DNA of 64,000 bases from CAZCTO01 sp964501725 (GCA_964501725.1 CAZCTO010000011.1:1-64000), one strand, 5' to 3'. Counted from the first letter of the stretch, positions 8,567 through 17,234 are shown. Notes: generated by a model from the sequence alone, not told the origin. Translations and numbers: made by a program.

Positions 8567-9316
8567 TCATTCGGCAAACTCCGTCATGTCACGCCAGAAG
8601 CGCTTGGGCATGTGGTTCATTTGACACTTGGGATTATATCGCTCCTCAATGGCGATGGTCCGCTGGAAGCATTTCCAGAGCGTCTGATAGGCCTTCTCCG
8701 CGTCTTCAATCGGGGGAAGCGACAAGCCCCGCACGGAGGTCAGCACAGTCTCTCCGGGCTTATGGATCACGCCCATATAATGCTTCTTGTCATAAATCAT
8801 AAAAGTCTCGTCCGGAAACCGGTCGGCAAAGTGATCTGCCAGAAGCGGAAGGACCTTGTTCTTGGGCGAAATACACGAAACCAGCACACCGTCGTAAGAG
8901 ACAAACCTCGAGAATCCCATCAGCAGATGCGCTTCCCTTTTGAGGTTCCGGACGGCTTTGGTCAGCGCCCCGACGGTATCGTCCGTCAGATAATCAAAAA
9001 TACCCCTCCCGATCTTATAGCCCATCCGGATGAACCGATACATCAGGATCTCTTTTTGCGCCATCGTCGTCAAAAACGCTTCCTTAATAAAATCCTGCGC
9101 CTCCGGACATATCTTTCGCGCGATCGATTCATATACCTTTTCCGCGTGCCTCAAATCCGTCTTCACCCACTCGGTCTGCTCGAAAAGCAGGACCTGTTCC
9201 TGTTCCTCGCAAATGGAGGTCGGAATTTGCTTTCTCGCATAACTCTCGTACACACAGCACAGAAAGCCCTCGAGCGTGCCATCATAGATATAAACCAAAT
9301 TCATTTCTTTTTCCAT
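8567..9316 (-). CDS. TIGR03915 family DNA metabolism/repair protein
   Basis: A 249-residue protein of family TIGR03915, known to travel with the TIGR03916 radical SAM protein. Family blocks are the N-terminal YIYDGTLEGFLCCVYESYARK, a central LKREAHLLMGFSRF, and the C-terminal QRTIAIEERYNPKCQMNHMPKRFWRDMTEF. Its exact activity is not established; a DNA modification or repair role is proposed for the pair. Start is the ATG at 9316 with GGAG six bases upstream; it overlaps the end of the radical SAM gene by 35 bases. Both are under the SOS-type promoter at 10.7 kb. Confidence 0.9.
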   Translation of the reverse strand: MEKEMNLVYIYDGTLEGFLCCVYESYARKQIPTSICEEQEQVLLFEQTEWVKTDLRHAEKVYESIARKICPEAQDFIKEAFLTTMAQKEILMYRFIRMGYKIGRGIFDYLTDDTVGALTKAVRNLKREAHLLMGFSRFVSYDGVLVSCISPKNKVLPLLADHFADRFPDETFMIYDKKHYMGVIHKPGETVLTSVRGLSLPPIEDAEKAYQTLWKCFQRTIAIEERYNPKCQMNHMPKRFWRDMTEFAE

Positions 9317-10652
9317 ATTCGTCTCCGTCCGACCGGCTTGATATCAGCACACTTTGGCTGCTCGCCTTAATCCCCGTAATTGCCGCAATTTCCGGCACAT
9401 CTTCGAATTTCAGTTGACTCCCCCGCGCAGCAGGAAGCATTTCAAGATCCTTCCTGGAAAGAAGGCCTCTCAGGATAAAGTCGGGATGAATCACTACCCC
9501 CTCGTCCGTCCGACCCTGGCAGGTAACAAAAAACCGCGCGCGCTTGAGCACAACGCCCAACTTCCGCAGCCCGTCAAAATTGAGGCTTGAACACTTTCTT
9601 GCCTGCAGAATTTTCTTTGCGCTCAGCACACCGATTCCCGGCACGCGAAGCAGCGTCTCATAGGATGCGCGATTCACCTCAATCGGAAACCGGTCCAGAT
9701 TGCGAAGAGCCCAGTTGCATTTCGGGTCGATGGCAAGGTTCATGTTCGGCTGATCCGGACTGACGATTTCGCTTGCGGAGAATCCATAGAATCGCATCAG
9801 CCAATCCGCCTGATAAAGGCGATGCTCACGCAGGAGCGGCGGTACCGAAAGCAGCGACGGCAGATGGGAATCTTCCACAATCGGCGTATACGCGGAGAAA
9901 AACACCCGCTTCAGGCTGTACTTCTTATAGAGCCCCTCAGAAAGACGAAGAATCTTCAGGTCACTGTCCGGTGTCGCTCCGACAATCATTTGCGTGCTCT
10001 GCCCGGCCGGCACGAATTTCGGCGTGTGCCGGTAAAGAACCATGTCAGATTTGTTTTCCCGTATTCCATCGCTAATCCGGGCCATCGGCCGGATGATCGC
10101 GTCCGGTGTCTTCTGTGGCGCAAGAAGTGACAGGCTGTCTTCGGTCGGGAGCTCGATGTTGACGCTCATTCGATCAACCAGAAGCCCCATTTTTTCAACC
10201 AACTCGGTGCCGGCGCCCGGAATCGCCTTCACGTGAATATAGCCGTTAAAACGATATTCGCCGCGCAGGAGCTCAATGGTCTTAATCATCTGCTCCATCG
10301 TATAATCGGGCGTCCGGAGCACACCGGAGCTCAGGAAAAGCCCCTCAATATAATTACGCCGGTAAAACTGTATCGTCAGATCCGCAAGTTCTCTCGGTGT
10401 GAAGGAAGTTCTCGGGGTATCCCTGGACACGCGATTGACGCAGTACTTGCAGTCGTACACGCAGTTATTGCTCATAAGCACTTTGAGGAGCGAGATGCAG
10501 CGCCCGTCGGCGGCAAAACTGTGACAGATACCGCACGCGGCGGCGCTTCCGGTCATGCCGCTCTGTCCGCTGCGGTCCACGCCGCTTGAGGTGCACGCGA
10601 CATCGTATTTCGCCGCATCCGTCAGTATGGAAAGTTTATTCAGTACATCCAT
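9282..10652 (-). CDS. TIGR03916 family putative DNA modification/repair radical SAM protein
   Basis: A 456-residue protein. The radical SAM cluster motif C-x3-C-x2-C is at residues 64, 68 and 71 (NNCVYDCKYC). Further cysteines at about 20, 40, 43 and 52 belong to the conserved N-terminal segment. Near residue 370 is a helix-hairpin-helix (LLRVPGIGVLSAKKIL), a non-specific DNA-binding motif. The family is thought to act on DNA, but the reaction is not established. I use the ATG at 10652 because GGAGGA lies eight bases before it and the family N-terminus is MDVLNKLSILTDAAKYD. The longer upstream frame would run through the promoter. The downstream partner overlaps its 3' end. Confidence 0.92.
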   Translation of the reverse strand: MDVLNKLSILTDAAKYDVACTSSGVDRSGQSGMTGSAAACGICHSFAADGRCISLLKVLMSNNCVYDCKYCVNRVSRDTPRTSFTPRELADLTIQFYRRNYIEGLFLSSGVLRTPDYTMEQMIKTIELLRGEYRFNGYIHVKAIPGAGTELVEKMGLLVDRMSVNIELPTEDSLSLLAPQKTPDAIIRPMARISDGIRENKSDMVLYRHTPKFVPAGQSTQMIVGATPDSDLKILRLSEGLYKKYSLKRVFFSAYTPIVEDSHLPSLLSVPPLLREHRLYQADWLMRFYGFSASEIVSPDQPNMNLAIDPKCNWALRNLDRFPIEVNRASYETLLRVPGIGVLSAKKILQARKCSSLNFDGLRKLGVVLKRARFFVTCQGRTDEGVVIHPDFILRGLLSRKDLEMLPAARGSQLKFEDVPEIAAITGIKASSQSVLISSRSDGDEYGKRNEFGLYL

Positions 10653-10677
10653 ATTCCGCTCCTCCGCGTTCGCCAAG

Positions 10678-10727
10678 CCGAACGTTTGTTCTATCGCCAT
10701 TATATGGCCGAACATTCGTTCTGTCCA
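10678..10727 (-). promoter_or_regulatory. sigma-A promoter with two LexA (SOS) boxes for the TIGR03916/TIGR03915 operon
   Basis: On the minus strand -35 TGGACA (10722-10727) and -10 TATAAT (10699-10704) are separated by exactly 17 bases. One LexA-type dyad, GAAC-N4-GTTC (10710-10721), fills the spacer. A second, also GAAC-N4-GTTC (10680-10691), lies just past the -10 over the expected transcription start. The boxes are 30 bases apart, on the same face of the helix. Both match the core of the Bacillota LexA consensus CGAACRNRYGTTYC when read on the minus strand. Repression by LexA and induction by DNA damage are inferred. Confidence 0.85.
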
Positions 10728-10875
10728 GAGAGTCTGTGTCCGTTTTTCGGGACATATGCAAAGGGCAGCCGCAAAACGAAGTGCACCCGGGTGTTGGACG
10801 AAAGATTTACATTTGGGGAGCAGAAATATTCTGGTGGCAGTTTTTTGAGGACAATGATGAGCCGTGGCCCGAAAC

Positions 10876-10911
10876 GCGTATAAAAGCGGCAAAGCGGCCA
10901 AATTTATACGC
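10876..10911. repeat. 9-bp perfect inverted repeat of unknown role
   Basis: GCGTATAAA (10876-10884) and TTTATACGC (10903-10911) form a perfect dyad with an 18-base spacer that itself holds two GCGGC copies. It lies in the 357-base space between the 1-phosphofructokinase-type gene and the SOS promoter. There is no T-tract on either strand, so it is not a standard terminator. It could be an operator or an RNA structure. Apart from this and the SOS promoter I see nothing else in 10653-11009. Confidence 0.5.
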
Positions 10912-11009
10912 ATTTCCGCCCCGCGCGCGGCGTGCTCGCCATCCCAAGCAAAGGTAGATCAAATCGGTCTCTGACAGCCGTTCCAACTGCAGAAAAATTT
11001 GCTATCAGA

Positions 11010-11960
11010 TCAGAATGAATTTCTGAACATGCTCTTCGCAACAATGACCGCTTGCGGAAGAAGCCTCGAAACCGTTTCGTCCTCCACCCGCTCGAAATGC
11101 TCCGACATTACCGTCGCAGCCGCGAAAGCGCACGCAAGGCGCAGTAAACTTCCGTCATCCGATCCCTTTTCCATTGACATCGCGAGCGCTGCGGTCATTG
11201 CATCACCGGCACCCACGGTGTTCACCACCGGTACATCCAATGCAGGCGCGAAAAGCACTCCGCTTTCGGAAAACAGCCGCGCTCCGTCGGGGCCGAGTGA
11301 GACAAGTATGCGCCGGATACCCTTTTGAAGGAGTGCCGAGCCGCTTGCGTCGAGGAGATCCGGATCATTGGATTTCAGTCCCGTCAGGCGAAGCATTTCG
11401 GGCAGGTTCGGCTTAATCGCAGTCGGCCCCGCCTTGATGCCTTCCCGAAGACAGGCACCGTCCGCGTCCAAAATGGTGTCGGCGCCGAGGCTTCGGGAGA
11501 GCAATATCAGGCGGCGGTAAGTGTCGTCAGGAAGGCCTCCCGGAACGCTTCCGGAAAAGACAACGACATCTCCGGCACGGACGTTTTCGCGCAGCTTATC
11601 TTCAAGCTTACGCAAGTCTTCCTCCGTCACTTCGGGCCCGGGCTCATTAAATTCCGTGCAGATCCGGGTCGTTTCATCAATGAGCTTGGTGTTCGTGCGC
11701 GTCTCCCCGGAGGTATAGACAAAATCAACGGGGATATCGTCTCTTCGCATCATTTCTTCAATGATCCTGCCGGAATTTCCCGGCAGTAAACCTGTCGCCA
11801 GACATCGTCCGCCCATTTGGCAGATGATTCTGGCGACGTTATTTCCTTTACCACCGGGATACCGGCTGACACCGCAAACCCGATTCAGGCTTCCGAACTC
11901 AATATCCCGTACGATGATTGTTTTATCGACGGCCGGATTCAGTGTCACTGTAATGATCAT
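11010..11960 (-). CDS. 1-phosphofructokinase / tagatose-6-phosphate kinase family (PfkB) sugar kinase
   Basis: A 316-residue PfkB-family kinase, most like FruK/LacC. N-terminal TLNPAVDKTI and the RYPGGKGNNVARI block are diagnostic for hexose-phosphate members. The C-terminal anion-hole and catalytic aspartate lie in NTVGAGDAMTAAL. It would phosphorylate fructose-1-phosphate or tagatose-6-phosphate with ATP. No PTS or DeoR gene is adjacent, so the substrate stays open. I use the ATG at 11960, five bases after GGGGG, instead of a GTG two codons upstream. Confidence 0.87.
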   Translation of the reverse strand: MIITVTLNPAVDKTIIVRDIEFGSLNRVCGVSRYPGGKGNNVARIICQMGGRCLATGLLPGNSGRIIEEMMRRDDIPVDFVYTSGETRTNTKLIDETTRICTEFNEPGPEVTEEDLRKLEDKLRENVRAGDVVVFSGSVPGGLPDDTYRRLILLSRSLGADTILDADGACLREGIKAGPTAIKPNLPEMLRLTGLKSNDPDLLDASGSALLQKGIRRILVSLGPDGARLFSESGVLFAPALDVPVVNTVGAGDAMTAALAMSMEKGSDDGSLLRLACAFAAATVMSEHFERVEDETVSRLLPQAVIVAKSMFRNSF

Positions 11961-12008
11961 GCACACCCCCGAATCATCGTCTCCCCAAATACGGAATTTC
12001 CAAAATTC

Positions 12009-12542
12009 TTACGGGTAATAGTACCCCAAATCCTTCAAAATCGAATCGATTTTTTCAATTGACTCTGCGTTACTCTCAACAGCGATAAGATGGATTACGA
12101 CATCATCCACTTGCACGATCACCGAATAGATTCCCGGGGTACTTTCGTCATTAGTCTTACTTGCGTTAATGGCGATTCTCTTCATGTTCCCTTTATCGGA
12201 TCCATATTCCGTACCTTTGAAACCTCGGGATTCGATATCCAGTTTAAAAGTTTCGACGACGTCATCATAACCCTTCAGCGCGGCATCCTTGCCGGAGAAA
12301 CGGTAAAAGATAGCCGTATAAATCGGATTTTCCTCAGTTCCCGTGCCGAATGCACCTTCAACGAGATTTGATCCGTCGGAGCTGCCCTGAAGATCCGGCA
12401 CAATTTCACCTGAGAAACCGTTTTCCTCAATCACACTCATAAATTTCTCAGCAGTAACCTGCTTCTTATTGCATGCGGTTAATGAAAAAACCATACCCAA
12501 AGTCAAAAGCACGGCCATCACTCTAATTGTCTTTCCCGACAT
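12009..12542 (-). CDS. lipoprotein, member 1 of a tandem paralogous family
   Basis: A 177-residue secreted lipoprotein. A hydrophobic signal ends in the lipobox LTAC at residues 21-24, followed by NKKQ. It shares with the next two genes an opening E-x-F-x-x-x-x-E-x-x-x-F/Y block, a mid-protein K-x-x-x-I-x-A segment, and a C-terminal VQVDDVVIHLIAVESNA with IDSILKDLGYYYP. The function is not recognised. The cell location should be the outer face of the membrane. It has its own extended -10 promoter and lies 201 bases downstream of its paralog. Confidence 0.8.
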   Translation of the reverse strand: MSGKTIRVMAVLLTLGMVFSLTACNKKQVTAEKFMSVIEENGFSGEIVPDLQGSSDGSNLVEGAFGTGTEENPIYTAIFYRFSGKDAALKGYDDVVETFKLDIESRGFKGTEYGSDKGNMKRIAINASKTNDESTPGIYSVIVQVDDVVIHLIAVESNAESIEKIDSILKDLGYYYP

Positions 12543-12583
12543 ATCCTGTCCTCCGTATCGTTTGATTAAAAACTCATTAAATG

Positions 12584-12592
12584 ATTATACCA
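12584..12592 (-). promoter_or_regulatory. extended -10 promoter of the first lipoprotein gene
   Basis: On the minus strand the sequence TGGTATAAT (TG-N-TATAAT) lies about 40 bases before the start codon. No good -35 is seen 17 bases upstream, which fits an extended -10 promoter. The RBS GGAGG (near 12552) precedes the ATG. Confidence 0.55.
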
Positions 12593-12680
12593 CAGCCGGA
12601 AAAGATCTCGTTGCTATTTCAGCGCTTTCCGGGCACATTTTCGGAAGAGTGGCAGCGCCTCCATTGATTGACGTAAGGAT

Positions 12681-12718
12681 AGAAAAAGAGGCTGTCTCCG
12701 GATTGGAGACAGCCTCTT
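12681..12718 (-). terminator. strong intrinsic terminator after the second lipoprotein gene
   Basis: A perfect 14-base-pair stem (12686-12699 with 12705-12718) with a 5-base loop, followed on the minus strand by TTTTTC. It lies 25 bases after the stop of the lipoprotein gene at 12744. Confidence 0.88.
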
Positions 12719-12743
12719 GAAATCAGGTTCTTATCGGTTCAGA

Positions 12744-13253
12744 TTAGTAGCCGAGCTTCTTGATGATCGTGTCGATTTCTTTAACGTCCTTGGCCTTGGT
12801 GCTTTGCGTATAAGCGCCGATCAAAACGTTATCCACGCGAATCATAACCATGTAAACATCTCCGTCAAACATCTCGGAATCTTCGTCAAAATCACCCTTT
12901 ACTACGCACTTCTTGAAATTGCCGGATCCGGATACCTTCAACGATCCTTTAAAATCCTTATCTTTCTTGATCTTTTTGATATCTTTGATGCCATCGTCAA
13001 ACTCATCTATCGCATCTTCTTTATCTTTGTACTCTGTAAAGGTCACATAATAATCATAATCCTCGTCATGTGCAGTCAGGCTTTCATCAATATCCTTGTT
13101 CGTGTAACCTTCGGTTACTATATAATCCAGGTCTTCCATGATGTCTTCGAAGTCATCTTCATCGATCACTTTCTTGTTACAGGCTGCGAGCGAAAGCATC
13201 ATAGCCATAACTAAAACCAGAACCAGAACCTTTTTCATTTTTTTCAAAATCAA
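12744..13253 (-). CDS. lipoprotein, member 2 of a tandem paralogous family
   Basis: A 169-residue lipoprotein. Signal MKKVLVLVLVMAMMLSLAAC gives a classical lipobox LAAC, followed by NKK. The mature part is highly acidic and lysine-rich, with DEDDFEDIMEDLDY, a GSGNFKKCVVKGDFDED block and a C-terminal RVDNVLIGAYTQSTKAKDVKEIDTIIKKLGY. The same three blocks occur in the third family member (DDFEDVMKDHDF, GSGNYKKLVINGEFNE, RIDDLLFSVSA), so they arose by tandem duplication. No enzyme motif is visible. An ATG six codons inside (MKKVLV) is an alternative start. Confidence 0.82.
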   Translation of the reverse strand: MILKKMKKVLVLVLVMAMMLSLAACNKKVIDEDDFEDIMEDLDYIVTEGYTNKDIDESLTAHDEDYDYYVTFTEYKDKEDAIDEFDDGIKDIKKIKKDKDFKGSLKVSGSGNFKKCVVKGDFDEDSEMFDGDVYMVMIRVDNVLIGAYTQSTKAKDVKEIDTIIKKLGY

Positions 13254-13295
13254 AACACCTCTTCTCTATATTTTTAATATTGAACCCTCTTTTTG

Positions 13296-13301
13296 ATTAT
13301 A
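13296..13301 (-). promoter_or_regulatory. candidate -10 element of the second lipoprotein gene
   Basis: TATAAT on the minus strand within ATGTTATAATC about 45 bases before the start codon. The -35 is not clear, with T-rich sequence upstream. A GAGG-type RBS follows. Confidence 0.45.
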
Positions 13302-13350
13302 ACATAATTTTGTAAAAAAATGTTACCTCTCTGTAAAGACATGAGAGACA

Positions 13351-13875
13351 CTAGTAACCGAGTTCTTTGAGGATGGCTTTCACCTTATCGATATCCCGTT
13401 TGTCATTATCCATTGCCGAGACCGAAAATAAGAGATCATCAATACGGTAAATGATGCAATATGTTTTGCTTTCCCAAAACGTCCCGACGGCTTCATTGAA
13501 TTCTCCGTTAATAACAAGCTTCTTGTAGTTACCCGAGCCGGACTCCTGAATTTTTCCCTCAAAGTCCCCGTCTTCCCTGGCATCTCTTACATCATCAAGC
13601 GTATCCTCATACTCGTCGATCGCCTTCTCTTCATTGTCAAACTGACAGAAATACGCGACAATTTCATAGTTCTCATCATCATACGCGTCGCAGCGCTCTT
13701 TTATGTTTTCCGGAAGATAGTCTTCATTATCCGTAATGTATACCACAAAGTCATGGTCTTTCATTACATCTTCAAAATCATCGATACTAATTGACTTCTT
13801 ACTGCAGCCTCCCGAAAAAGCCGCAGCGACAAGCATCAACAGGCCTAAAGATATGATCGCTGTCCTTTTGAGCAT
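13351..13875 (-). CDS. lipoprotein, member 3 of a tandem paralogous family
   Basis: A 174-residue lipoprotein with signal MLKRTAIISLGLLMLVAAAFSGGC and lipobox SGGC, then SKKS. The mature protein is strongly acidic (many D/E, several DD and ED pairs) and ends in VKAILKELGY like its neighbours. It shares with member 2 the DDFEDVM opening and the GSGNYKKLVINGEFNE block. The three genes lie head to tail, each with its own leader, so they look like independently expressed copies. Function unknown. Confidence 0.82.
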   Translation of the reverse strand: MLKRTAIISLGLLMLVAAAFSGGCSKKSISIDDFEDVMKDHDFVVYITDNEDYLPENIKERCDAYDDENYEIVAYFCQFDNEEKAIDEYEDTLDDVRDAREDGDFEGKIQESGSGNYKKLVINGEFNEAVGTFWESKTYCIIYRIDDLLFSVSAMDNDKRDIDKVKAILKELGY

Positions 13876-14000
13876 GGTGAGCCTCCTTCCGGATTGCCTG
13901 TCTCCTTAAACAATCCGCTCAACTCCCAGGTCAATGTAAGCATACGCTAACACAGAAGGTATACATCTTCAAGGGCTGTCGTTTGCAGTGACAGATCCTT

Positions 14001-14022
14001 GAAAAGCGCGCAATTCGCGCTT
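14001..14022 (-). terminator. terminator of the fab/acc operon
   Basis: A 7-base-pair stem AAGCGCG/CGCGCTT (14004-14010 with 14016-14022) with a 5-base loop, followed on the minus strand by TTC. It begins four bases after the accDA stop. The T-tract is short. Confidence 0.6.
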
Positions 14023-14025
14023 CAT

Positions 14026-15813
14026 TTACGGAGAACAGTCGCCGATCCGGCGGAACCGCTGATACCTGGCTTCGAGCGCAGCCTCTGTGTCCTTGGCGTA
14101 TGATTTCGCGAGTTTTTCGACCGCGCCGAGCAGGTAGGTCCGGAGGGTCGCGGCCATGCGTTCAGGCCCGCTGTGCGCGCCGCCGTCCGGTTCCGCGAGA
14201 ATCGTGTCGCAGATACCGAGTTCTTTCAAGTCGTATGCGGTGATATGCGCCGTGTCGGCGGCTTCGTTTTCACGGGACGGATCTTTCCAGATGAGTGACG
14301 CGAAGCCGCGCGGGGAAATTACCGAGTATATTGCGTTTGAGGTCATGGCGAGCTCGTCGCAAACCGCGATACCGAGCGCGCCGCCGCTGCCGCCTTCGCC
14401 GATGACCACGCTGATGATCGGGACGCGGACGGGCATCATCTCCATCAGGTTTCTGGCGATCGCCTCGCCTTGGCCGCGCTCTTCCGCGGCCACACCGCAA
14501 TACGCGCCGGGCGTGTCGATAAAGGTGATGATCGGACGGCCGAATTTCTCCGCCTGCTTCATGGCGCGAAGCGCTTTTCGATAGCCCTCCGGATGCGGCA
14601 TGCCGAAGTTGCAGGCCTGATTTTCAAGGAGTGTCTTCCCCTTGCGGTGCCCGATAATGGTAACGGGTTTGCCGTTCAACCGGCCGATTCCGGTGAACAT
14701 TGCCGTATCGTCCGCAAAGAAACGATCACCGTGCATTTCGTGAATGTCCGTGAAAATCATCGGCAGATAATCCGTAAGGGTCGGCCTTTCGCGGTTCCGG
14801 ATAATCGAGAGACACTCCGACCCCTTGCTTCTGTGCTTCGAAAGCGCCGGCAGCCGGCCGCGCGGGGCATCGGTTTCCGCACTCTGGATTTTCTTTCCGG
14901 AGTGAAGGGCAAGAAGCGCGGTGAGTTCTTTTCGCATCTCGTCGCGCGAAACGATGAGATCGAGAAATCCGTGCTTGAGAATGAATTCCGAGCGCTGAAA
15001 ATCATCCGGCAGCGCCTGTGCGATGGTGCCCTCAATGACGCGCCGGCCGGCAAAGCCGATCAGTGTATCGGGCTCGGAAAGGATAATGTCGCCCAGGGAA
15101 GCAAAGCTTGCCGTAACTCCGCCCGTCGTCGGATCTGTCATCACGCAAAGAAAAAGCAGTCCCGCGCGGTGATGGCGCTCCACGGCCCCCGCCGTCTTGG
15201 CCATCTGCATCAGCGACACGATGCCTTCCTGCATTCTGGCGCCGCCTGAGGAAGTAAAAAGGACAACCGGGAGTTTCTTCTCCGTGGCCGCCTCGAAAAG
15301 TCTGGTGATTTTTTCACCGACCGCGGAACCCATTGATCCCATCAGAAAATTCGAGTCCATCGCGCCGATCATGCAGGGAAAGCCCCCTATTGAAGCGCTG
15401 CCGACAATGACGGCCTCCGTCATGCCGGTTTTTTCGCGCAGTTTGCGAAGGCGATGGTCGTATCGCGGAAACGAAATCGGGTCGTTACCGTAGAGCGTTT
15501 CCCAAAGTTCCGAAAAAGAATCTTCATCAACAGTCATCGCCAATCGTTCGCGCGCATTGACGCGGAAGCAGTGCCCGCAATGCAGACAAACGCTGCGGTG
15601 TTCCTCGAAGTCCTCCCGGAGCATAACGCCCTGGCATGAGGGGCACCGGATCCAAAGGTCATCCGGTATCGGCATCAGGTAACTGAACCGATCCTTCATG
15701 CCGGTTTGACCGACTTCACCGGGTACGGTTACTTTACCGGCCGTTTCCATGTGCTCAAGGTATTTGAGATCCGCCTCCAGGCGCGACCGTATCAGTTGAA
15801 AAGAATCTTCCAT
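14026..15813 (-). CDS. accDA: acetyl-CoA carboxylase carboxyltransferase, fused beta and alpha subunits
   Basis: A single 595-residue chain carrying both carboxyltransferase subunits of acetyl-CoA carboxylase, which makes malonyl-CoA for fatty acid synthesis. Residues about 35-290 are AccD: the zinc ribbon CPSCQGVMLREDFEEHRSVC and CLHCGHCF, then the crotonase-fold core with SSGGARMQEG. Residues about 335-590 are AccA: HEMHGDRFFADD, a GHRKGKTLLENQACNFGMPHPEGYRKALR block, IDTPGAYCGVAAEERGQGEAIA, and GEGGSGGALGI. A low-complexity linker (about 300-335) joins the halves. The arrangement fixes 1:1 stoichiometry. It is the last gene of the fab operon, 14 bases after accC. Confidence 0.95.
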   Translation of the reverse strand: MEDSFQLIRSRLEADLKYLEHMETAGKVTVPGEVGQTGMKDRFSYLMPIPDDLWIRCPSCQGVMLREDFEEHRSVCLHCGHCFRVNARERLAMTVDEDSFSELWETLYGNDPISFPRYDHRLRKLREKTGMTEAVIVGSASIGGFPCMIGAMDSNFLMGSMGSAVGEKITRLFEAATEKKLPVVLFTSSGGARMQEGIVSLMQMAKTAGAVERHHRAGLLFLCVMTDPTTGGVTASFASLGDIILSEPDTLIGFAGRRVIEGTIAQALPDDFQRSEFILKHGFLDLIVSRDEMRKELTALLALHSGKKIQSAETDAPRGRLPALSKHRSKGSECLSIIRNRERPTLTDYLPMIFTDIHEMHGDRFFADDTAMFTGIGRLNGKPVTIIGHRKGKTLLENQACNFGMPHPEGYRKALRAMKQAEKFGRPIITFIDTPGAYCGVAAEERGQGEAIARNLMEMMPVRVPIISVVIGEGGSGGALGIAVCDELAMTSNAIYSVISPRGFASLIWKDPSRENEAADTAHITAYDLKELGICDTILAEPDGGAHSGPERMAATLRTYLLGAVEKLAKSYAKDTEAALEARYQRFRRIGDCSP

Positions 15814-15827
15814 GAGTTTGCTCCTCG

Positions 15828-17204
15828 TTAATCGCTTTCGCAGGGCGTTTTTGCCGGCAAAAGGATTTCCTTCTTCCGGTCAAGATAGGTATTATCGTAA
15901 TTCCCGCGAACAAAATCCGGCTCGCGGAGAATCGCCAGATGAAAGTCAATATTCGTTTTGACGCCTGTTACCATAAATTCCATCAGCGTCCGGCGCATTC
16001 TTACAATCGCTTCGTCACGCGTCGGAGCCCAGACAATTACCTTCGCGAGCAGAGAATCATAAAACGGAGGTACTGTGTACCCTTGGTAGACCGCGCTGTC
16101 GATCCGGACGCCCTGCCCGCCGGGCAAATGAAGGGATTCAATTTTGCCGGGGCAAGGCCTGAAATCCTGATCCGGGTCCTCCGCATTGATGCGGCATTCG
16201 ATCGAGTGACCCCGAAAGACAATGTCTCTTTGGGAGTATCGAAGGATTTCTCCGGCCGCGACGCGAATTTGCTCCTGTATCAGATTGACGCCGGTGATCG
16301 CCTCCGAAATCGGATGTTCCACCTGAATCCGGGTGTTCATTTCCATAAAGTAGAAATTGCGTTCCGCATCTACGAGATACTCGATGGTGCCGACGCCCGT
16401 GTAGTGGATTTTTCGAGCCAGACACACGGCCGCTTCGCCCATCTTGATGCGAAGATCATCGGTCATGAACGGTGAGGAGGCCTCCTCAATGATTTTCTGA
16501 TTCCGACGTTGTACGGAGCAATCGCGATCGCCCAAATGGATGACGTGACCGTACTCGTCGCACAACAGTTGAATTTCAATATGCCGCGGCTGGATCACCA
16601 GCTTCTCGATATACACTTCGTCGTCACCGAAGCAGGCTCTGGCTTCGCTTTTGGCGACTTGCAGCGCGCCCGGAAGCTCCGCTTCGCTGTTTGCGATGCG
16701 CATGCCGCGTCCGCCGCCGCCCTGGGAAGCTTTGACCAGAACCGGATAACCGATACGCTCGGCATCGCGCTTGGCCGTCGCCAGATCGGGGGCCGCTCCT
16801 TGAGAACCCGGGATAACCGGAATGCCGGCTTGCTCGGCGGTTTTTCGGGCATTGGCTTTATTGCCCATCAGGTCCATGACTTGCGCCGTCGGCCCGATGA
16901 ATTTAATTTTGCACTTCTCGCAAAGACGCGCAAAAACCGGATTCTCTGACAAAAATCCGAATCCGGGATGAATGGCTTCCGCGCCGGTCGTGAGGCACGC
17001 CGACAGGATGGCCTGCATATTCAGGTAGCTGTCCTTGGACGCGTCGGGTCCGATGCAGACACACTCGTCCGCAAGCTGGGCGTGGAGCGCTTTTCGATCC
17101 GCTTCGGAGCACACGGCGACCGTTCGGATGCCCATTTCCCGGCATGCCCGGATGACGGTCACCGCAATTTCGCCGCGGTTGGCAATCAATATTTTTCGAA
17201 ACAT
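15828..17204 (-). CDS. accC: acetyl-CoA carboxylase biotin carboxylase subunit
   Basis: A 458-residue ATP-grasp biotin carboxylase. N-terminal MFRKILIANRGEIAVTVIRACREMGI is the family hallmark. The glycine-rich ATP lid reads KASQGGGGRGMRI near residue 160, and FMEMNTRIQVEHPISEAITGVNLI carries the catalytic glutamates and arginine. Length is normal. It carboxylates biotin on AccB using bicarbonate and ATP. It lies between fabZ and accDA in the operon, with AAGGAG just before the ATG. Confidence 0.96.
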   Translation of the reverse strand: MFRKILIANRGEIAVTVIRACREMGIRTVAVCSEADRKALHAQLADECVCIGPDASKDSYLNMQAILSACLTTGAEAIHPGFGFLSENPVFARLCEKCKIKFIGPTAQVMDLMGNKANARKTAEQAGIPVIPGSQGAAPDLATAKRDAERIGYPVLVKASQGGGGRGMRIANSEAELPGALQVAKSEARACFGDDEVYIEKLVIQPRHIEIQLLCDEYGHVIHLGDRDCSVQRRNQKIIEEASSPFMTDDLRIKMGEAAVCLARKIHYTGVGTIEYLVDAERNFYFMEMNTRIQVEHPISEAITGVNLIQEQIRVAAGEILRYSQRDIVFRGHSIECRINAEDPDQDFRPCPGKIESLHLPGGQGVRIDSAVYQGYTVPPFYDSLLAKVIVWAPTRDEAIVRMRRTLMEFMVTGVKTNIDFHLAILREPDFVRGNYDNTYLDRKKEILLPAKTPCESD

Positions 17205-17234
17205 AAAGTCTCCTTATAACGCTTCCGGGGCGGA

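Noticed and set aside
14470..15249. 259-codon plus-strand frame opposite accDA
   Set aside because: Antisense shadow of a strongly conserved gene, arginine/histidine-rich, no RBS.
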